Origin: Eggerthellaceae bacterium
GTDB taxonomy: Bacteria > Actinomycetota > Coriobacteriia > Coriobacteriales > Eggerthellaceae
Assembly: GCA_030524475.1 (NCBI GenBank)
Contig: JAUNGO010000016.1
Span: forward strand, 1 to 41,338
Direction: 5' to 3'
Length of the DNA: 41,338 nucleotides
Of the stretch, positions 24,294 through 31,952 are shown piece by piece. Below the pieces are notes generated by a model. It had not been told where the DNA came from. It saw only the letters and a list, made by a program, of their open reading frames with translations, and searched no databases. The position numbers and the translations under genes are program-made. Within the stretch, counting starts at the first letter, position 1. Each line of letters begins with the position of its first letter.

Positions 24294-25718
24294 ATGTTTG
24301 TTGGCCGCGAGAAGGAGCTCGAGTCGCTCGAGCGCGCATACGCCAAGAGTGGATTTCAAATGGCCGTCATCTATGGTCGCCGCCGCGTGGGCAAGACGAC
24401 CCTCATAGACGAGTTCGTCAAGGATAAGCCAACGCTTTACTTTACGGCGCAGCAGAAAACCACGAGGCAAAACCTCGAGCTGTTCAGTGCGGTTGCGTAT
24501 AAAATGTTCTCGCTTCCTGCGTCCCTTCCTGCTTTTGCGTCGTGGGGAGACGCTCTATCTTTCGTTGTTGACCAGGCGCGTTCTTGGCAGGGCGGGCAGC
24601 CTTTGGTATTCGTGTTCGACGAGTTCCCCTATGCGGCCGAGGCAGACCGATCGCTGCCGTCGGCCTTGCAGTCGGCGATCGATCACGGTCTATCGCAAAC
24701 AAACGCGCGGCTCATCTTGTGCGGAAGCAACGAGGGCTTCATGGAAAGCGAGGTGCTCGGAAGCAAAAGCCCCCTCTACGGCCGCAGAACCATGCAGCTG
24801 AGGCTTCTTCCCTTCGATTACCTGGATACCGCGCGAATGCTTCCTGGGGCCTCGACTGAAGAGCGCGTTGATTATTACGCAACGTTCGGGGGGACGCCTT
24901 ACTATCTCTCGCAGATTGACGCGGGAAAGAGCTACGAGGAAAACGTCGCAGAGCTGTTCTTCGACAGGACAGGCCTGCTCTACGAAGAGCCGCTGATGCT
25001 GTTGCGACAGGAGCTTCACGAGCCGGCGGGCTACAATTCCGTTCTTGACGCGATGGGGTCGGGGGCCACGTCCCCGTCGCGCATCGCTGACGCGGTGGGC
25101 ATGAACCCCAATTCCGTCGGCAAATACTTAAGGACGCTCGCGGAGCTTGGAATTGTCGAGAAGTCGGCGCCGTTAGGCGGCGGGCCCGCGTCGAAGCATG
25201 CGGTCTGGCATTTCAAGGACCCTTTCTTTTCTTATTGGTACCGCTTCGTGAGCAAATACGTCGGCTCCATCGAAGAGGGCGCGGGCCAAGCCGTTGCAGG
25301 CTACGCCACGTCAGGGCAGGTGTTTCTGACGTACGTTGGCCGGCAATTCGAGGAAATATGCTTACAATGGACGCGTCGCGAGGGCATAGCTGGTAGGCTT
25401 CCCTTCGTGCCGCTGGAATACGGTCGCTGGTGGGGAACCGACCCCCAGCTGCGCGAGGAAGCCGACGTCGACGTGGTTGCGGTGAACGCGATAGAGCGCG
25501 AGCTGCTCGTCGGGGAGTGCAAATGGCGCAACTCGTTTGACGAGGTCGCCGCCATCGAGACGCTGCGTAGTCGCGCTGAGCTTCTGAGGGGATACGGGCA
25601 AAAGCACTACGTGCTTTTCTCAAAGGGGGAGTTCAACAGCGGGGCGAAGGCGCAAGCGTCGCGAAGCGGGGATATGCGGCTCGTGACGGCCCAAGAGCTG
25701 TATGCCGATTTACAGTAA
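24294..25718 (+). CDS. AAA ATPase with winged helix and DUF234-type PD-(D/E)XK-like C-terminus
   Basis: The product has 474 residues; ATG 24294 follows ATAGGAGA. The ATPase_2 domain (1-250) starts FVGREKELESLERAY and has Walker A GRRRVGKTT (about 28-36) and Walker B PLVFVFDEFPY (about 104-114), with the sensor LILCGSNEGFM. A winged helix follows, SPSRIADAVGMNPNSVGKYL (about 265-285). The C-terminal DUF234 region has PASKHAVWHFKDPFFSYWYR and a nuclease-like core: DVDVVAV then LLVGECKWR (D...ExK pattern). Such proteins are common in archaea and anaerobes with no settled role; DNA targeting is inferred. A broken relative lies at 21262-21339. Confidence 0.85.
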   Translation: MFVGREKELESLERAYAKSGFQMAVIYGRRRVGKTTLIDEFVKDKPTLYFTAQQKTTRQNLELFSAVAYKMFSLPASLPAFASWGDALSFVVDQARSWQGGQPLVFVFDEFPYAAEADRSLPSALQSAIDHGLSQTNARLILCGSNEGFMESEVLGSKSPLYGRRTMQLRLLPFDYLDTARMLPGASTEERVDYYATFGGTPYYLSQIDAGKSYEENVAELFFDRTGLLYEEPLMLLRQELHEPAGYNSVLDAMGSGATSPSRIADAVGMNPNSVGKYLRTLAELGIVEKSAPLGGGPASKHAVWHFKDPFFSYWYRFVSKYVGSIEEGAGQAVAGYATSGQVFLTYVGRQFEEICLQWTRREGIAGRLPFVPLEYGRWWGTDPQLREEADVDVVAVNAIERELLVGECKWRNSFDEVAAIETLRSRAELLRGYGQKHYVLFSKGEFNSGAKAQASRSGDMRLVTAQELYADLQ

Positions 25719-25744
25719 GAGAGGAACGCCGAAGTTGCTATTTC

Positions 25745-25909
25745 TGCTATTTGGCCGAAGGCGGCGTAAAGGAAGGCTCGATGTCCATGCTCATCCAGCG
25801 GCAAATCATCGAGCAGACTGCGCGCGGCTACGTGGCGTTTTCCATTCCCTTCATGAGGGAGTACCTGCGCGGGAATCGCGAGAGCCTGCCTGCTCGATAC
25901 GGGTTGTAG
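25745..25909 (+). pseudogene. Possible C-terminal remnant of another ATPase-type gene
   Basis: In one frame the region reads YLAEGGVKEGSM, then RGYVAFSIPFMREYL, and ends at TAG 25907-25909. The GYxAFxIPFMREYL pattern looks like the last helix/strand of winged-helix ATPases that end in an RxYL box. ATG 25781 has AAAGGAAGG upstream, so a 42-residue peptide could be translated. Its length and the missing domains suggest a relic. The rest of 25719-25980 shows no gene. Confidence 0.35.
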
Positions 25910-25980
25910 GGGGCGAGCGTCAGGGTTTGGCTTCTCCGCCTTCTCCCTGCGATGCGCCCCCTAGCATTCGCTCGCTCTCC

Positions 25981-27276
25981 TTATTGCTGGCGGTCGGCCT
26001 CGAACGCGATCTCGCCCATCTTGGTTTTCATGATGCCCTTGATGGCGTCGCCCTCTCGCTTGCCGCTCATCTGACCTTTCATCTTGAACACCGGCGCCTT
26101 GATGGTGATGCTGCCGGAAAAGCCCGCCATGCTGGCCTGCCCGCCCTCGATAGGCTGCTGCTTGCCCATCATCTCGACTGTTCCTGAAAGCGCCGTCCCG
26201 TCAACGTTGAACGAGAACACCGCGCGTTGCCGCCCGATGGGCAGGTCGATCTCGGCGACGTACGTTCCCGCGAGGTCGGGGTCGGGCGCATCCTTGGCGA
26301 TGGTCGCGCGCTCATTTGCCGCCTGCGCCTCGTCGTTTCTCGCCTTCTCGGCCAAAAACGCCTCGTGCTCGTGGTTGAGCTGCTCGTGCTCCCGGTCGAA
26401 GGGGTGCGCCATGACCTCCCGCGCACAGCCGCAGTCGACTTCGGCCATGAACGCCTTGAACTCGTTTGCCACGCGCTCGGGGCAGTCGATTTCCATCAGG
26501 TGGCACTCGCCTTGCAGGATGGCCGCGTGCGCGCCGCGCGTGTTGCCTATCACCCAAATGTTGTTGTCGTACCAGTCGTGGAACAGGGGATCCTCGGTGC
26601 CGAACAGGTAGTCCACGGGGATCGAGATGTTACGCAGAAACTCCGCGCATTCCTCCTGCGTGTCCCATGCCATTTCGGGATACCCGCCGTACTTCGCGAT
26701 GGTGCCGACGACCTTCTGCGTTTGCACGGGGTCGTCGCCGCCAGCCCCGATGGCGCCAACCTCCTCCATCTTCTTGGGCAACCCCGTCTCGGGGCGGCGA
26801 ATCTGCTCGGCCATCGCCCATGCGCGGTCCGCCTCTATCATGAGGTCGATAAACTTGTTGGCGTTTTGCGGCTTCACATGCGGGGCCAAAAAGTAGCTGG
26901 CAAGCCCTTCGAGCATTTCGGGGTGGTTTTTCGCCATCCACCAACCAGGAATCGAGCCGTGGCACTTGCCGAAGTGCGCGAACTTCTCAAGCTCCAGATG
27001 GCGCGCCAGCTCGTATTCGTCGGCTCCCCACTGGTGCGCCCAGTTGACGCTGCCGTCGGCCTCGAGGCAGTTGCCCGGTCCGTCCATGCGCATGACCATG
27101 CCGTACACATGGAAGTCATCGGACAGCGCGTCGATGATATCCATGAACGTTATGAGGAAAAACCCAGGAAGAATGACGGGCCTTCCGTTTTTGTTGCCGC
27201 GCTCGCAGTAGACGATCTCCGCCCCATAGCTGGTGGTAAACGATTCCGCCGGGCCCCTTACCAAGTTGCTTTCCAT
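25981..27276 (-). CDS. Alpha/beta hydrolase with Cys nucleophile position and C-terminal beta domain
   Basis: The protein has 431 residues from ATG 27276 (AAGGGG upstream). The N-terminal 300 residues are an alpha/beta-hydrolase: VILPGFFLITFMDIIDALSD (oxyanion strand), the nucleophile elbow G103-K-C105-H-G107 where Ser is usual, candidate acid Asp in FGTEDPLFHDWY and candidate His in GECHLMEID. After a charged helical linker (about 300-345), the last 90 residues form a beta-rich domain (TYVAEIDLPIGRQRAVFSFN, then SGTVEMMGKQQP). Dienelactone hydrolases also use Cys here. It is divergent from a TetR gene that should control it. Hydrolysis of a ring-opened or activated ester substrate is inferred. 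Confidence 0.8.
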   Translation of the reverse strand: MESNLVRGPAESFTTSYGAEIVYCERGNKNGRPVILPGFFLITFMDIIDALSDDFHVYGMVMRMDGPGNCLEADGSVNWAHQWGADEYELARHLELEKFAHFGKCHGSIPGWWMAKNHPEMLEGLASYFLAPHVKPQNANKFIDLMIEADRAWAMAEQIRRPETGLPKKMEEVGAIGAGGDDPVQTQKVVGTIAKYGGYPEMAWDTQEECAEFLRNISIPVDYLFGTEDPLFHDWYDNNIWVIGNTRGAHAAILQGECHLMEIDCPERVANEFKAFMAEVDCGCAREVMAHPFDREHEQLNHEHEAFLAEKARNDEAQAANERATIAKDAPDPDLAGTYVAEIDLPIGRQRAVFSFNVDGTALSGTVEMMGKQQPIEGGQASMAGFSGSITIKAPVFKMKGQMSGKREGDAIKGIMKTKMGEIAFEADRQQ

Positions 27277-27337
27277 GATGTACCCCTTTCGTCGCGTCAA
27301 GCTGAGGCTTGTTCCTTTGCGCCCGCTTGCCCATTCA

Positions 27338-27371
27338 CTATAATTAGACACAATCTATAATTAAATAGACA
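27338..27371. promoter_or_regulatory. TetR operator/promoter region between hydrolase and TetR genes
   Basis: CTATAATTA occurs at 27338-27346 and 27355-27363, and TAGACA at 27345-27350 and 27366-27371. The dyad TCTAT-N6-ATAGA lies at 27354-27369. The TATAAT cores can serve as -10 boxes for the plus-strand TetR gene, so operator and promoters overlap. The exact start sites are unclear. Confidence 0.45.
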
Positions 27372-27403
27372 ACACGAACGTCTTTATCTGGTTAGGAGCA
27401 AGC

Positions 27404-28030
27404 ATGGCAAGGCCAAAACGCGAGCCGGGGGTTCCCACCGCCCGCGCACGGATTGAGGACGCGTTTTGGGAGCTCCTTGAAGAGATGCCCTACAAAGACC
27501 TCACGGTAAGCGCCCTGTCGTCACGGGCGCAGGTGAACCACAACACCTTCTACTATCACTTTCACAGCATCGACGACATGGCCAAAGAGTTTGTCGAGGG
27601 TTCGCTTTTGACCGACGTGCCGCGCAGCATGATGGTTGCCCTGCGGGGCGGTGAACGCAGCTGGATCGACGCGGTGGCTTCGTGTTTCGTCGAGACGGAC
27701 GACATGGAACTTCGCTTCCACAGGTTGTGCATTTTGCTGGGGGACCCGAGCGCGCATTGGGCCGTGGAGCTTCTGCAGGGCACGATGCGCGGCTTATGGC
27801 TTGAGGCATTGGGCGTGGGCGAGAAGGAACTCTCGCCCGAGGTCCGCATGAGGCTCGCGTTCGTTTTCGGCGGCCTGATGGCGCTGCTCAGGGAGCTGCC
27901 AAGCGTGAGCTTCGTTGAGCCCTCGGCCGACGAGATGGTGCAGCGCCTGCGCGCGTTCGGGGAAAGCGATTTGGGCGAAGCGGTGGCGGAGACGCTGAAA
28001 GGGTTGCGCGCCGGGGCGGCAGGCAGGTAG
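27404..28030 (+). CDS. TetR family regulator (adjacent to the hydrolase)
   Basis: The protein has 208 residues; ATG 27404 has TTAGGAG upstream. The TetR helix-turn-helix is at about 10-60: ARIEDAFWELLEEMPYKDLT, then LSSRAQVNHNTFYYHFHSID. The C-terminal all-helical domain binds the ligand and dimerises, and ends in a short GlyAlaArg tail. It is divergent from the alpha/beta hydrolase and convergent with the second TetR gene at 28108-28683. Repression of the hydrolase until its substrate or product appears is the likely role. Confidence 0.9.
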   Translation: MARPKREPGVPTARARIEDAFWELLEEMPYKDLTVSALSSRAQVNHNTFYYHFHSIDDMAKEFVEGSLLTDVPRSMMVALRGGERSWIDAVASCFVETDDMELRFHRLCILLGDPSAHWAVELLQGTMRGLWLEALGVGEKELSPEVRMRLAFVFGGLMALLRELPSVSFVEPSADEMVQRLRAFGESDLGEAVAETLKGLRAGAAGR

Positions 28031-28107
28031 GTCGCAACGATAGGCGACGGAACAGGGCTTTCGCCCCGCAAGGCGACGGGTCTCTCGTTTCGGCCCGGTT
28101 CCCTCCG

Positions 28108-28683
28108 TCATTTCCTTCGCGACAGCAGCGGGGCGTAAAACAACTCGTTGAGCAGCGACGCCACGTCCTCGGCGGGCAATGCGGGGTAATGCGAGAGCCA
28201 GCGGTGCAAAAGGCTGTTGTGCCCGTCGATCACAAAACGCAGGTACAAGTCGCGCTCCTCGGGCGTGAGGTTTTCGTCGGCGCGCTTCGTCTGGAAGTAC
28301 GCCTCCATGAGCTGCGCCTCCTTCCTGCGCGTGCGCGGGTTGGCGTGCGGCCCCAAAAGCGCAAGAAAGGCAGGCGCGTTCGCCTGGAAAAGCTCGAGTC
28401 GCAAAACCATCGAAGGCGTGCGCTTCGTCGAGTTTTCTCCCATGTCGGCCATAAGCCCGATGCGGTTGATTTCGGCCATGAGCCCCAGGTACTTGTCCTC
28501 AAGCGCGCCGATCGCCTCGTCTACGCTGCTGAACAGGCGATAAAAAGTCGATCGCGACACGTTCGCCTCGGCAACGACGTCGCGCACGGTTATCTTGTCA
28601 TAGTCGGTGTCGAGCATGATCACGGCGATGGCGTTCAAGATGCTGTTGCGGCTGCTTGAGCCGTCAAGCGCTTGGTTCTCCAT
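28108..28683 (-). CDS. TetR family regulator (adjacent to the acyl-pathway operon)
   Basis: The protein has 191 residues from ATG 28683 (AAGGGGG upstream). The DNA-binding region, RNSILNAIAVIMLDTDYDKI then VVAEANVSRSTFYRLFSSVD, is at 12-55. The ligand domain contains RLELFQANAPAFLALLGPHA and is unlike that of the other TetR in sequence. It is divergent from the thiolase-like gene (28897); a 27-bp dyad lies between them. It should control the whole acyl operon in response to an acyl or aromatic ligand. Confidence 0.9.
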   Translation of the reverse strand: MENQALDGSSSRNSILNAIAVIMLDTDYDKITVRDVVAEANVSRSTFYRLFSSVDEAIGALEDKYLGLMAEINRIGLMADMGENSTKRTPSMVLRLELFQANAPAFLALLGPHANPRTRRKEAQLMEAYFQTKRADENLTPEERDLYLRFVIDGHNSLLHRWLSHYPALPAEDVASLLNELFYAPLLSRRK

Positions 28684-28760
28684 GTCGATACCCCCTTGGC
28701 CGGGCAGTCAAAACGCCTTGCGGGACGGCGACGCCCTTTTCCTTCGCGCCTCGCATCCCT

Positions 28761-28787
28761 GAGACACATTTACGGGAAAAGTGTCCC
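28761..28787. promoter_or_regulatory. TetR-type operator upstream of the acyl operon
   Basis: GAGACACATTT (28761-28771) and AAAAGTGTCCC (28777-28787) are inverted, matching at 9 of 11 positions, with a 5-nt centre. It is the only strong dyad in the 213-bp divergent gap. The operon start codon at 28897 follows GGAAAGGA. Confidence 0.55.
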
Positions 28788-28896
28788 ATAAGTTGGGCCA
28801 CGTTTCAACTTCCGCGTTCTTCAATCGGTCTTTCGAGGCGCGTATGTTGGCGTCAGTGCAGTTCGTAACGCGAAACCGAGGGAAAGGACGTGCACT

Positions 28897-30210
28897 ATGT
28901 CTCATTTCGAGAATGGCAACTACCAAGTCGATGTCAAGCCGCTGAAACCGCTTGCGCGCAGCGTGTCCATCATCGGCGTCGGCGCCACCCCGTTCATGAA
29001 CATCTTGAAGGACGAGAACTTCCATTTCCTTACCGAAGGCGAGCTTTTCGGCTATGCGGCGCTTGAGGCTATGCAGGACGCGGGCGTCACGCCGAAGGAC
29101 GTGGAATACTACTTCCACGGCTCGGCGACGCCGCAGTTCGCTTCCGACTACGTGACGCCGAATATGCAAGTGGCGAACTGGTTCGGCATGAAGGGCAAGG
29201 CGTCTTCCTCGCATTCGGAGGCGTGCTGCACGGGGTACGTGGCACTTGAGCAGGCCGTGAACCTCGTGGCGTCGGGCGCCTACGACATCGTGCTCACGGG
29301 CGGCTGCGAAACGTCGGTGTCGCACGCCACGCCGTTGCACCCTGCGTGGATGCGCCGCGAGAGCACCATCGAGGAGCTTCTGCCTGCGCTCACGATGATC
29401 TGGTCGAAGGACTACACGTTGCCGAGCAAGGCAGCCAACGCCATGTGCGCCGACGCGTGGCTCGACTACTACGCGCGCGAATACAACCTGAGCCACGAGG
29501 TGATCGACGACGTGCTCTGCGCGATGGCGAAGTCGAACCGCAAGGCAGCTGCCATCAACCCGCTCGGCGGCGCACATGAGACGTACGAGGAAATGGGAGC
29601 GCAGATAGGCATGTCGGCCGACGAGTTCTTGCGCTCCAAGTTCAACCCGCACGCCTCCGAGTACATGCGCATCTCGAACTTCGAGTTGAACGTCGACGGC
29701 GCGGCAGCGGCCATCCTGTGCCCGACGGAGATGGCCTACCAGTTCACCGACCATCCCATCGAAGTGCTCGGCACGGGGCACAGCTGCCTTGAGGGCGGCA
29801 CGGCTCGCCTGGAGAAGTACGCCACGGCGGCGGCCTACAAACAGATTCGCGACCTGACGGGCCTTACGGGCGCCGACATGGATCTTTTCCTCACGAACGA
29901 CTTCATGATGCCCAGCCAGCTTCTGTCGGCGGAGGAATGCGAGTACCTGCCGCGCGGCGAGGGCTGGAAGCATTACCTCGAGGACAACAACGCCTATTGG
30001 GGCGACAAGCCCATCAACACCAACGGCGGTCGCTGCCACTACGGGCATGCCCACGGCGCCTCGGGCTTGGCGGACGTGTACGAGGCCGTGAAGCAGATGC
30101 GCGGCGAGATGGGCGAGACGCAGGTGAAGCACCCGGTGAAGTACGCCATGTTGCGCGGCTTCGGCGGCGGCCAAAACGTGACCTGCAGCATTCTCAGGAA
30201 CTTGAAGTAG
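28897..30210 (+). CDS. Thiolase-superfamily enzyme (SCP2/acetyl-CoA acetyltransferase type)
   Basis: The 437-residue enzyme opens a six-gene operon. The N-terminal half has the active-site Cys in SEACCTGYVALEQAV (Cys110, with Cys111 beside it), and LTGGCETSV. The C-terminal half has the catalytic His motif CHYGHAHGASGLADVYE and ends RGFGGGQNVTCSIL, where the usual second Cys-Gly motif is altered. Retention of the nucleophilic Cys argues for thiolysis or acyl transfer rather than the Cys-less Ltp2 aldolases. The next gene is a DUF35 protein, the usual obligate partner in archaeal thiolase, Phl acyltransferase and Ltp2 complexes. The acyl substrate is unknown. Confidence 0.88.
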   Translation: MSHFENGNYQVDVKPLKPLARSVSIIGVGATPFMNILKDENFHFLTEGELFGYAALEAMQDAGVTPKDVEYYFHGSATPQFASDYVTPNMQVANWFGMKGKASSSHSEACCTGYVALEQAVNLVASGAYDIVLTGGCETSVSHATPLHPAWMRRESTIEELLPALTMIWSKDYTLPSKAANAMCADAWLDYYAREYNLSHEVIDDVLCAMAKSNRKAAAINPLGGAHETYEEMGAQIGMSADEFLRSKFNPHASEYMRISNFELNVDGAAAAILCPTEMAYQFTDHPIEVLGTGHSCLEGGTARLEKYATAAAYKQIRDLTGLTGADMDLFLTNDFMMPSQLLSAEECEYLPRGEGWKHYLEDNNAYWGDKPINTNGGRCHYGHAHGASGLADVYEAVKQMRGEMGETQVKHPVKYAMLRGFGGGQNVTCSILRNLK

Positions 30211-30222
30211 AAAGGGCCGGCA

Positions 30223-30642
30223 ATGGACAAGCAGAACTACGAACGCATCAACAAGAAGTTCTACGACTTCCTTGAAGAGGGGAAGGTCATGGGGCGTAAG
30301 TGCCCCGCCTGCGGGCACGTGGAGTTCCCGCCCTACATTGCCTGCAACGACTGCGGCAACTTCGAGACGGAGTGGGTCGACCTCACGAACGCGCCTGCGC
30401 AGGCCACCTCGCTCGTGCCGCCTTCCATGCTTTTCGGCAATCCCGAGATGCAAAAACGCTTCGACGGCAACTACTGCTACGCGACGGTGCAAGTTGAAGG
30501 CGCCGACGAGTACAACTCCGTGGTGCTCAACATCACGCCCGAAAAGACGATGGAACTTTCGCGCAAGGTGCCGCTCGAGGTGCGCCCGACCATCATTCAG
30601 GAAGACGGCTACAAGATGGTCTTTTGGGAGATAGCGGAGTAG
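30223..30642 (+). CDS. DUF35 zinc-ribbon/OB-fold partner of the thiolase
   Basis: The product has 139 residues; ATG 30223 has AAAGGG upstream, 12 bases after the thiolase stop. An N-terminal helix (NKKFYDFLEEGKVMGRK) precedes a rubredoxin-like zinc ribbon, CPACG-x13-CNDCG (about residues 27-47), then an OB-fold (TSLVPPSMLF, YCYATVQVEGADEYNS). In known complexes the OB-fold channels acyl-CoA into the thiolase active site. It almost certainly forms a complex with the product of 28897-30210. Confidence 0.92.
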   Translation: MDKQNYERINKKFYDFLEEGKVMGRKCPACGHVEFPPYIACNDCGNFETEWVDLTNAPAQATSLVPPSMLFGNPEMQKRFDGNYCYATVQVEGADEYNSVVLNITPEKTMELSRKVPLEVRPTIIQEDGYKMVFWEIAE

Positions 30643-30663
30643 AGGCAGGATGAACGAGCGAAT

Positions 30664-30702
30664 CGGCGCGGCGTGAGGCGGGACGAACCCGACGCCGCGC
30701 CG
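30664..30702 (+). other. Intercistronic GC-rich hairpin
   Basis: CGGCGCGGCGT (30664-30674) and its perfect complement (30692-30702) form an 11-bp stem around a 17-nt loop, between the DUF35 gene and the ACP gene. With no T-run it is more likely an mRNA-processing or stabilising element that sets the dose of the downstream genes than a full terminator. Confidence 0.55.
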
Positions 30703-30724
30703 CGCGCATGAAAGGAGTGTCGTC

Positions 30725-30967
30725 ATGACGGTTGAGGAAGTTGTTATCGAGTGCGCTGCGGCGGCCTATCGCGTCGACGCGTCTGCCATCACGCCCGCAA
30801 CGAGCGTGAAAGACGACCTGGGCAACAAGTCGTTGCCGCTGCTCGCGTTCGTGTCGGGTATTGAGGAGGAGCTTGACGTGACCATCCCAATGGGCACGGC
30901 GCAGGGCATGAGCACCATTCAGGAATTCATCGACAAGGCGAAGGAGCTCTGTGATGGGGTTTCTTGA
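30725..30967 (+). CDS. Acyl carrier protein
   Basis: The 80-residue four-helix carrier starts at ATG 30725 after AAAGGAG. The phosphopantetheine site is Ser36 in DLGNKSLPLLAFV, aligned with the usual GxDSL; the residue before Ser is Lys rather than Asp. Helix II (SGIEEELDVTIP) matches the ACP core EEEFxxxIP. It is not the fatty-acid acpP neighbourhood (no fab genes), but lies between DUF35 and a phosphate acyltransferase and overlaps the latter by 14 bases. A holo-ACP synthase gene lies at 37035-37493. It should carry the acyl chain of this pathway. Confidence 0.88.
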   Translation: MTVEEVVIECAAAAYRVDASAITPATSVKDDLGNKSLPLLAFVSGIEEELDVTIPMGTAQGMSTIQEFIDKAKELCDGVS

Positions 30968-31952
30968 GGACATGGCGCAACGCGCGGCGGTCGGAGGTGC
31001 GTTGCGCGTTGCTTTTCCCGAAAGCGACAACGCCGCGATGCTGCACGCGGCGGCCGAGCTTGCGCGGCGAGGCGTGGCGGCGCCGGTGCTCGTCGGACAG
31101 AAGGGCGAGGCGGAGGCGGCGGCAAGCGCGGCGGGCGTCGACCTTGCGGCATTCGCGTTTGCGCCCGAGGAGGCGCCCGAGACGCTCGTTGATCGGTGCT
31201 TCGACGGCACGGCGGGCATCATGGGGCGCAAGTCGCTCGCGCGGCGGGCGGGCGATCCTTTGTGGCGTGCGCTCATGCTTGAGGCGGCGGGGGACGTCGA
31301 CCTCGTGTTCGCGGGCATCGACTACTCCACGGGCGATGTCATCATGGCGGCACAGGGGGTGTTGGGGCTGGCGGAGGGCATTGTCACGCCGTCGAGCGTG
31401 GCGGTGTTCGACATTCCCGGCTTTGAAGGATCGGAAGGGTCGCTGCTTGCGTTCGGCGACTCGGCGGTGTGCCAAGAGCCCAACGCCGAGCAGACGGCCT
31501 CTATCGCCATCAGCTGCTGCGATTCCGCGGCGGCGCTTTTGGGGTGGGAGCCGCGTTGCGCGTTGCTTTCCTACTCGTCCGACGGCTCGGCGCACGGCAC
31601 GTCGCCCGAGAAGCAGGCCGAGGCGCGGCGCATCGCCAACGAGCTGCGGCCCGACCTTGCCATCGACGGCGAGTTCCAGCTCGACGCGGCGCTTCGCCCC
31701 GATGTTGCCGCGAAGAAGGTGCGCCGCGCAAGCGAGGTGGCGGGGCGCGCGAACGTGCTCGTGTGGCCCGACCTCGACGTGGGCAACATCGCGGTGAAAA
31801 GCGTGCAGCTGTTTGCGGGAGGGCGTGCGTACGGCCCGTTCTTGCAGGGCTTCGCGAAACCGGTGTGCGACTGCTCGCGTGGCGCGAGCGTCGAGGAGAT
31901 CGTGGGCAACTGCGCGGCGGCGTGCGTGATGGCGAAAGGAATGAGCGCATGA
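30954..31952 (+). CDS. ptb: Phosphate acetyl/butyryltransferase family enzyme
   Basis: The 332-residue enzyme should transfer an acyl group from a thioester to phosphate. ATG 30954 lies seven bases after AAGGAG; GTG 30951 is an alternative. Family features are RVAFPESDNAAMLHAA (start of domain 1), VDLVFAGIDYSTGDVIMAAQ, ALLSYSSDGSAHG (the SxSTxGS-like phosphate loop) and DGEFQLDAAL. It is the butyryl type in its pairing with a kinase of the butyrate family. Because an ACP gene precedes and overlaps it, acyl-ACP may be its donor, as in PlsX, rather than CoA. It overlaps the kinase gene by ATGA. Confidence 0.85.
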   Translation: MGFLEDMAQRAAVGGALRVAFPESDNAAMLHAAAELARRGVAAPVLVGQKGEAEAAASAAGVDLAAFAFAPEEAPETLVDRCFDGTAGIMGRKSLARRAGDPLWRALMLEAAGDVDLVFAGIDYSTGDVIMAAQGVLGLAEGIVTPSSVAVFDIPGFEGSEGSLLAFGDSAVCQEPNAEQTASIAISCCDSAAALLGWEPRCALLSYSSDGSAHGTSPEKQAEARRIANELRPDLAIDGEFQLDAALRPDVAAKKVRRASEVAGRANVLVWPDLDVGNIAVKSVQLFAGGRAYGPFLQGFAKPVCDCSRGASVEEIVGNCAAACVMAKGMSA

